Shown piece by piece: positions 7,263-10,205 of a stretch of 10,205 nucleotides of DNA. A model generated the notes under the pieces. The model was not told where the DNA came from, searched no databases, and saw only the letters and a program-made list of their open reading frames with translations. Numbering within the stretch: the stretch's first letter is position 1; each line of letters begins with the position of its first letter. A program made the translations under genes and the position numbers. Origin of the DNA: an uncultured Lachnospiraceae bacterium (lineage in GTDB: Bacteria > Bacillota > Clostridia > Lachnospirales > Lachnospiraceae); assembly GCA_934351925.1 (NCBI GenBank), contig CAKRJT010000057.1, positions 1 to 10,205 on the forward strand, read 5' to 3'.

Positions 7263-7291
7263 ATTATATTTCATATTCGAAATATTTTCAA
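7263..7291 (-). promoter_or_regulatory. Predicted tuf promoter
   Basis: Minus strand: -35 TTGAAA (7286-7291), a spacer of exactly 17 bp, and -10 TATAAT (7263-7268), preceded by an A-run that could act as an UP element. The start would lie near 7256, giving a leader of about 46 nt that contains the AAGGAGG site. It allows tuf to be transcribed apart from rpsG and fusA. Confidence 0.78.
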
Positions 7292-7310
7292 CTCTTTTTT
7301 TCAAGTTCAG

Positions 7311-7343
7311 CCCAATAAATGGCGATTCACACCATTCATTGGG
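7311..7343 (-). repeat. 12-bp inverted repeat upstream of the tuf promoter
   Basis: Arms 7311-7322 and 7332-7343 pair over 12 positions around a 9-nt loop. The one imperfect pair is a G-U wobble in minus-strand RNA and an A/C mismatch on the plus strand, so selection, if any, is on the fusA read-through RNA. No U-run follows, so it is not a typical intrinsic terminator; it could be a processing or pausing structure. Confidence 0.65.
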
Positions 7344-7418
7344 TTAAAACCTGTTATAAATATAATTTCTATCGCTAAAAATCAATTTATTTTACACAAA
7401 ATCAGATTTAGCAGCTCA

Positions 7419-7446
7419 TTTTACAGCGAATCGCCTCACTGTAAAA
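7419..7446 (-). repeat. 8-bp inverted repeat in the fusA-tuf spacer
   Basis: TTTTACAG (7419-7426) and CTGTAAAA (7439-7446) are perfect inverted arms around 12 nt. Those 12 nt hold GAATCGCC (7428-7435), the exact complement of GGCGATTC at 7321-7328 in the neighbouring hairpin. A further small inverted repeat, CTTTGC-AG-GCAAAG, lies at 7451-7464. Confidence 0.6.
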
Positions 7447-7486
7447 CTCACTTTGCAGGCAAAGCATTACTGCGTATGTGATGTTA

Positions 7487-7558
7487 CTCACTTCACTGTA
7501 ATAATTTACTTCACTGCTAAATATTACTTCACTGCGAAACATTACTTCGCATGTGCTG
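7487..7558 (-). repeat. Degenerate 18-bp tandem repeats overlapping the fusA stop
   Basis: Four 18-bp units begin at 7487, 7505, 7523 and 7541 (plus strand, core TTACTTCACTGC). The units at 7505 and 7523 agree at 14 of 18 positions. The last, most divergent unit contains the fusA stop codon and its last residues. On the minus strand the core reads GCAGTGAAGTAA, and weaker relatives continue to about 7412. Confidence 0.75.
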
Positions 7559-9659
7559 CAACAACCTTCTCCTGAACGTTCTTTGGAACCGGCTCATACT
7601 TCTCGAAGAACATGGAGTAGTTACCACGTCCCTGAGTGGATGAACGAAGCTCTGTGGAGTAACCGAACATCTCAGCAAGCGGAACCATAGCTGTTACCAT
7701 CTTGCCGCCGCCGATATCATCCATGCTCTGGATCTGTCCACGCTTAGCGTTAAGGCTTCCGATTACATCTCCCATGTACTCCTCTGGCATAGTAACCTCA
7801 ACCTTCATGATAGGCTCAAGAAGAACTGGGGCAGCCTTAGCCATAGCATCCTTGAATGCCATGGAACCTGCGATGTGGAATGCCATCTCGGAAGAGTCGA
7901 CCTCATGGTAAGAACCATCGTATACATCAGCCTCTACACCAAGTACAGGGAATCCTGCAATGATACCGGCCTTTGTAGCCTCTTCAATACCCTCGCCAAC
8001 AGCAGGGATGTACTCCTTAGGAATAGCACCACCGACAACTGATGAAGTGAACTTGAATGTCTCCTCGCCGTTTGGATCCATTGGTCTGAAGTGAACCTTA
8101 CAATGTCCGTACTGTCCACGACCACCGGACTGCTTAGCGTACTTAGAGTCAACATCAACAGCCTTAGTGATTGTCTCCTTGTATGCAACCTGAGGTGCAC
8201 CAACATTAGCCTCAACCTTGAACTCACGAAGAAGTCTGTCTACGATGATCTCAAGATGAAGCTCACCCATACCTGCGATGATGGTCTGTCCTGTCTCTTT
8301 ATCTGTATGTGCTCTGAATGTAGGATCCTCTTCAGCAAGCTTTGCTAAAGCCTCACCCATCTTACCCTGAGCATCCTTTGTCTTAGGCTCGATAGCAAGC
8401 TCAATAACAGGCTCCGGGAACTCCATGGACTCAAGGATAACCGGATGCTGCTCATCGCAGATTGTATCACCGGTAGTAGTGAACTTAAGTCCAACTGCTG
8501 CTGCGATATCTCCGGAGTAAACCTTATCGAGCTCCATTCTCTTATTAGCGTGCATCTGAAGGATACGTCCAACACGCTCCTTCTTGTCCTTAGTTGCGTT
8601 AAGTACATAAGAACCTGAGTTCAATGTACCTGAATATACTCTGATGAATGCAAGCTTACCAACAAATGGGTCAGCCATGATCTTGAATGCAAGAGCTGCG
8701 AACGGCTCATCATCAGATGACTTTCTCTCTACCTCGTTACCGTCAAGGTCAACGCCCTTGATAGCAGGTACATCGAGTGGAGATGGCATATACTCAATAA
8801 CAGCGTCAAGAAGCTTCTGAACACCCTTGTTCTTGTAAGCTGAACCACAGCATACAGGAATGGCACGGCACTCACAGGTAGCCTTTCTTAATGCCTTCTT
8901 GAGCTCCTCTACAGATGGCTCTTCACCCTCAAGGTATGCCATCATAAGGTCATCATCAAGCTCGCAGATCTTCTCTACTAACTCTGTATGATAAAGCTCT
9001 GCATCCTCCTTCATGTTCTCAGGGATATCTCCAACAGTTATGTTGTCACCCTTCTCATCATTGTAGATGTAGGACTTCATCTCAAAGAGATCGATGATAC
9101 CCTTGAACTCGTCCTCCTTACCGATAGGTAACTGAAGAACAATTGCATTCTTCTTTAAACGATTCTTAATCTGGTCTACACATGCGTAGAAGTTAGCACC
9201 AAGTATATCCATCTTGTTGATGAATGCCATTCTTGGTACATTGTATGTGTCTGCCTGACGCCATACATTCTCGGACTGTGGCTCAACACCACCCTTAGCA
9301 CAGAAAACGCCTACTGCACCATCAAGTACACGGAGAGAACGCTCAACTTCTACTGTGAAGTCTACGTGTCCCGGAGTATCGATGATGTTGATACGATGCT
9401 CTAACGCACCCGGCATTGGCTTAGTTTCCTTCTCTAAGGTCCAGTGACATGTTGTAGCTGCAGATGTGATCGTGATACCTCTCTCCTGCTCCTGCTCCAT
9501 CCAGTCCATGGTAGCAGTACCTTCATGAGTATCACCAATCTTATAGTTAACACCGGTATAGTAAAGAATACGCTCTGTTGTTGTTGTCTTACCAGCATCA
9601 ATATGAGCCATAATACCAATGTTTCTGGTTCTCTCTAATGGATATTCTCTTCCAGCCAA
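7542..9659 (-). CDS. fusA: Elongation factor G
   Basis: Ribosomal translocase GTPase, which also works with the ribosome recycling factor to split ribosomes. The protein has 705 residues, within the usual EF-G range. The G domain carries AHIDAGKT (18-25), RGITI (60-64), DTPGH (94-98) and NKMD (148-151), followed by domains II-V. The stretch SGGRGQYGHC belongs to domain IV, and the protein ends in EKVVAAHAK. The start codon is TTG (9657-9659); no in-frame ATG would give the conserved N-terminus MAGREYPLERTRNIGIMAHI, and AGGAGG stands 8 nt upstream, so TTG is secure. The gene lies 16 bp after rpsG and is surely co-transcribed with it. A tandem repeat overlaps its last codons and stop. Confidence 0.99.
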   Translation of the reverse strand: MAGREYPLERTRNIGIMAHIDAGKTTTTERILYYTGVNYKIGDTHEGTATMDWMEQEQERGITITSAATTCHWTLEKETKPMPGALEHRINIIDTPGHVDFTVEVERSLRVLDGAVGVFCAKGGVEPQSENVWRQADTYNVPRMAFINKMDILGANFYACVDQIKNRLKKNAIVLQLPIGKEDEFKGIIDLFEMKSYIYNDEKGDNITVGDIPENMKEDAELYHTELVEKICELDDDLMMAYLEGEEPSVEELKKALRKATCECRAIPVCCGSAYKNKGVQKLLDAVIEYMPSPLDVPAIKGVDLDGNEVERKSSDDEPFAALAFKIMADPFVGKLAFIRVYSGTLNSGSYVLNATKDKKERVGRILQMHANKRMELDKVYSGDIAAAVGLKFTTTGDTICDEQHPVILESMEFPEPVIELAIEPKTKDAQGKMGEALAKLAEEDPTFRAHTDKETGQTIIAGMGELHLEIIVDRLLREFKVEANVGAPQVAYKETITKAVDVDSKYAKQSGGRGQYGHCKVHFRPMDPNGEETFKFTSSVVGGAIPKEYIPAVGEGIEEATKAGIIAGFPVLGVEADVYDGSYHEVDSSEMAFHIAGSMAFKDAMAKAAPVLLEPIMKVEVTMPEEYMGDVIGSLNAKRGQIQSMDDIGGGKMVTAMVPLAEMFGYSTELRSSTQGRGNYSMFFEKYEPVPKNVQEKVVAAHAK

Positions 9660-9667
9660 AGGTTTGT

Positions 9668-9673
9668 CCTCCT
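9668..9673 (-). promoter_or_regulatory. Ribosome binding site that fixes the TTG start of fusA
   Basis: AGGAGG, 8 nt before the TTG at 9657-9659, placed in the 16-bp gap after the rpsG stop. The ideal spacing confirms the non-ATG start. Confidence 0.93.
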
Positions 9674-9675
9674 AA

Positions 9676-10146
9676 TTAGAATCTGTAATGAGCAAAAGCC
9701 TTGTTTGCCTCTGCCATCTTGTGCATGTCTTCTTTTCTCTTAACAGCCGAACCTGTGTTGTTAGCTGCATCCATGATCTCACCGGCAAGTCTGTCTTCCA
9801 TAGTCTTCTCGCCTCTCTTGCGTGAGAACATTGTAAGCCAGCGAAGTCCAAGAGCCTGTCTTCTCTCCGGTCTTACCTCGATAGGTACCTGATATGTGGC
9901 ACCACCGATACGTCTAGCCTTTACCTCGAGTAATGGCATAACGTTGTTCATAGCTTCCTCGAAAACCTCAAGCGCCGGCTTGCCGGTCTTCTCCTCAACC
10001 TGTGTAAATGCACCGTACACAATCTTCTGGGCTACGCCCTTCTTGCCGTCTAACATGATATTGTTGACAAGCTTAGTAACCACTTTATTGTTGTACAATG
10101 GATCTGCTAATACTTCTCTTTTCTGAGTATGTCCTTTACGTGGCAC
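9676..10146 (-). CDS. rpsG: 30S ribosomal protein S7
   Basis: Primary 16S rRNA-binding protein that organises the 30S head. Starting from GTG at 10144-10146 the product has 156 residues and begins with the family N-terminus (M)PRKGHTQKREVLADP, the usual S7 length. It continues through GGATYQVPIEVRPERR and ends in KAFAHYRF. The frame is open 14 codons further upstream to another possible start at 10188, but the AAGGAGG site 8 nt before the GTG and the conserved N-terminus decide for the shorter form. rpsL would be expected upstream, beyond the right edge; the remaining 44 bp of the window after the ribosome binding site show no S12-like C-terminus. Confidence 0.98.
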   Translation of the reverse strand: MPRKGHTQKREVLADPLYNNKVVTKLVNNIMLDGKKGVAQKIVYGAFTQVEEKTGKPALEVFEEAMNNVMPLLEVKARRIGGATYQVPIEVRPERRQALGLRWLTMFSRKRGEKTMEDRLAGEIMDAANNTGSAVKRKEDMHKMAEANKAFAHYRF

Positions 10147-10154
10147 GATTCTTC

Positions 10155-10161
10155 CCTCCTT
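10155..10161 (-). promoter_or_regulatory. Ribosome binding site that fixes the GTG start of rpsG
   Basis: AAGGAGG on the minus strand, 8 nt before the GTG at 10144-10146. It lies inside the longer open frame and so argues for the 156-residue product. Confidence 0.93.
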
Positions 10162-10205
10162 AAAAAAATTTAATTCATCGGTACTCACATTTGCATAAGC
10201 ATTAC

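Noticed and set aside
7934..8608. Alternative minus-strand frames inside fusA
   Set aside because: Arg/Leu/Ser-rich shadow translations of fusA with no start signals of their own.

Overview
The window looks like a low-GC Gram-positive chromosome, most likely Clostridia of the Lachnospiraceae type. This rests on the EF-Tu, EF-G and S7 sequences, strong AGGAGG ribosome binding sites, TTG and GTG starts, and AT-rich spacers. The assignment is by recollection of these families and was not searched. Every gene I support lies on the minus strand, so transcription runs from high to low coordinates.

Right half (about 5.95-10.2 kb): the tail of the str operon, in the order rpsG (S7), fusA (EF-G), tuf (EF-Tu). 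rpsG and fusA are 16 bp apart. fusA and tuf are separated by a 331-bp spacer. This spacer carries an 18-bp tandem repeat that runs over the fusA stop codon, two inverted repeats, and a near-consensus sigma-A type promoter just before tuf. A strong intrinsic terminator follows tuf.

Middle (about 4.6-5.95 kb): a decayed junction. It holds a second hairpin, a 35-codon open fragment without a start followed by a terminator-like hairpin, a pyrimidine-rich non-coding stretch with short repeats, and a good promoter. After the promoter comes the C-terminal remnant of a GmrSD-type (DUF262/DUF1524) restriction protein, which has lost its N-terminal part and carries an in-frame TAA.

Left half (1-4.6 kb): the most interesting part. 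A 1005-residue protein joins a reverse transcriptase domain (motif A Asp, YVDD box) to a C-terminal nitrilase-like domain with an intact Glu-Lys-Cys triad. This is the architecture of the class 1 defence-associated reverse transcriptases (UG1/UG5-like, DRT type 1). It is followed 51 bp downstream by an AlbA_2 (Schlafen-type)/HATPase_c_4/winged-helix protein that runs off the left edge and has an in-frame 21-bp tandem repeat in its linker. Taken together, 1-5.5 kb looks like a small anti-phage defence island placed directly behind a housekeeping ribosomal operon. Whether the reverse transcriptase and the AlbA_2 protein act together is inference.
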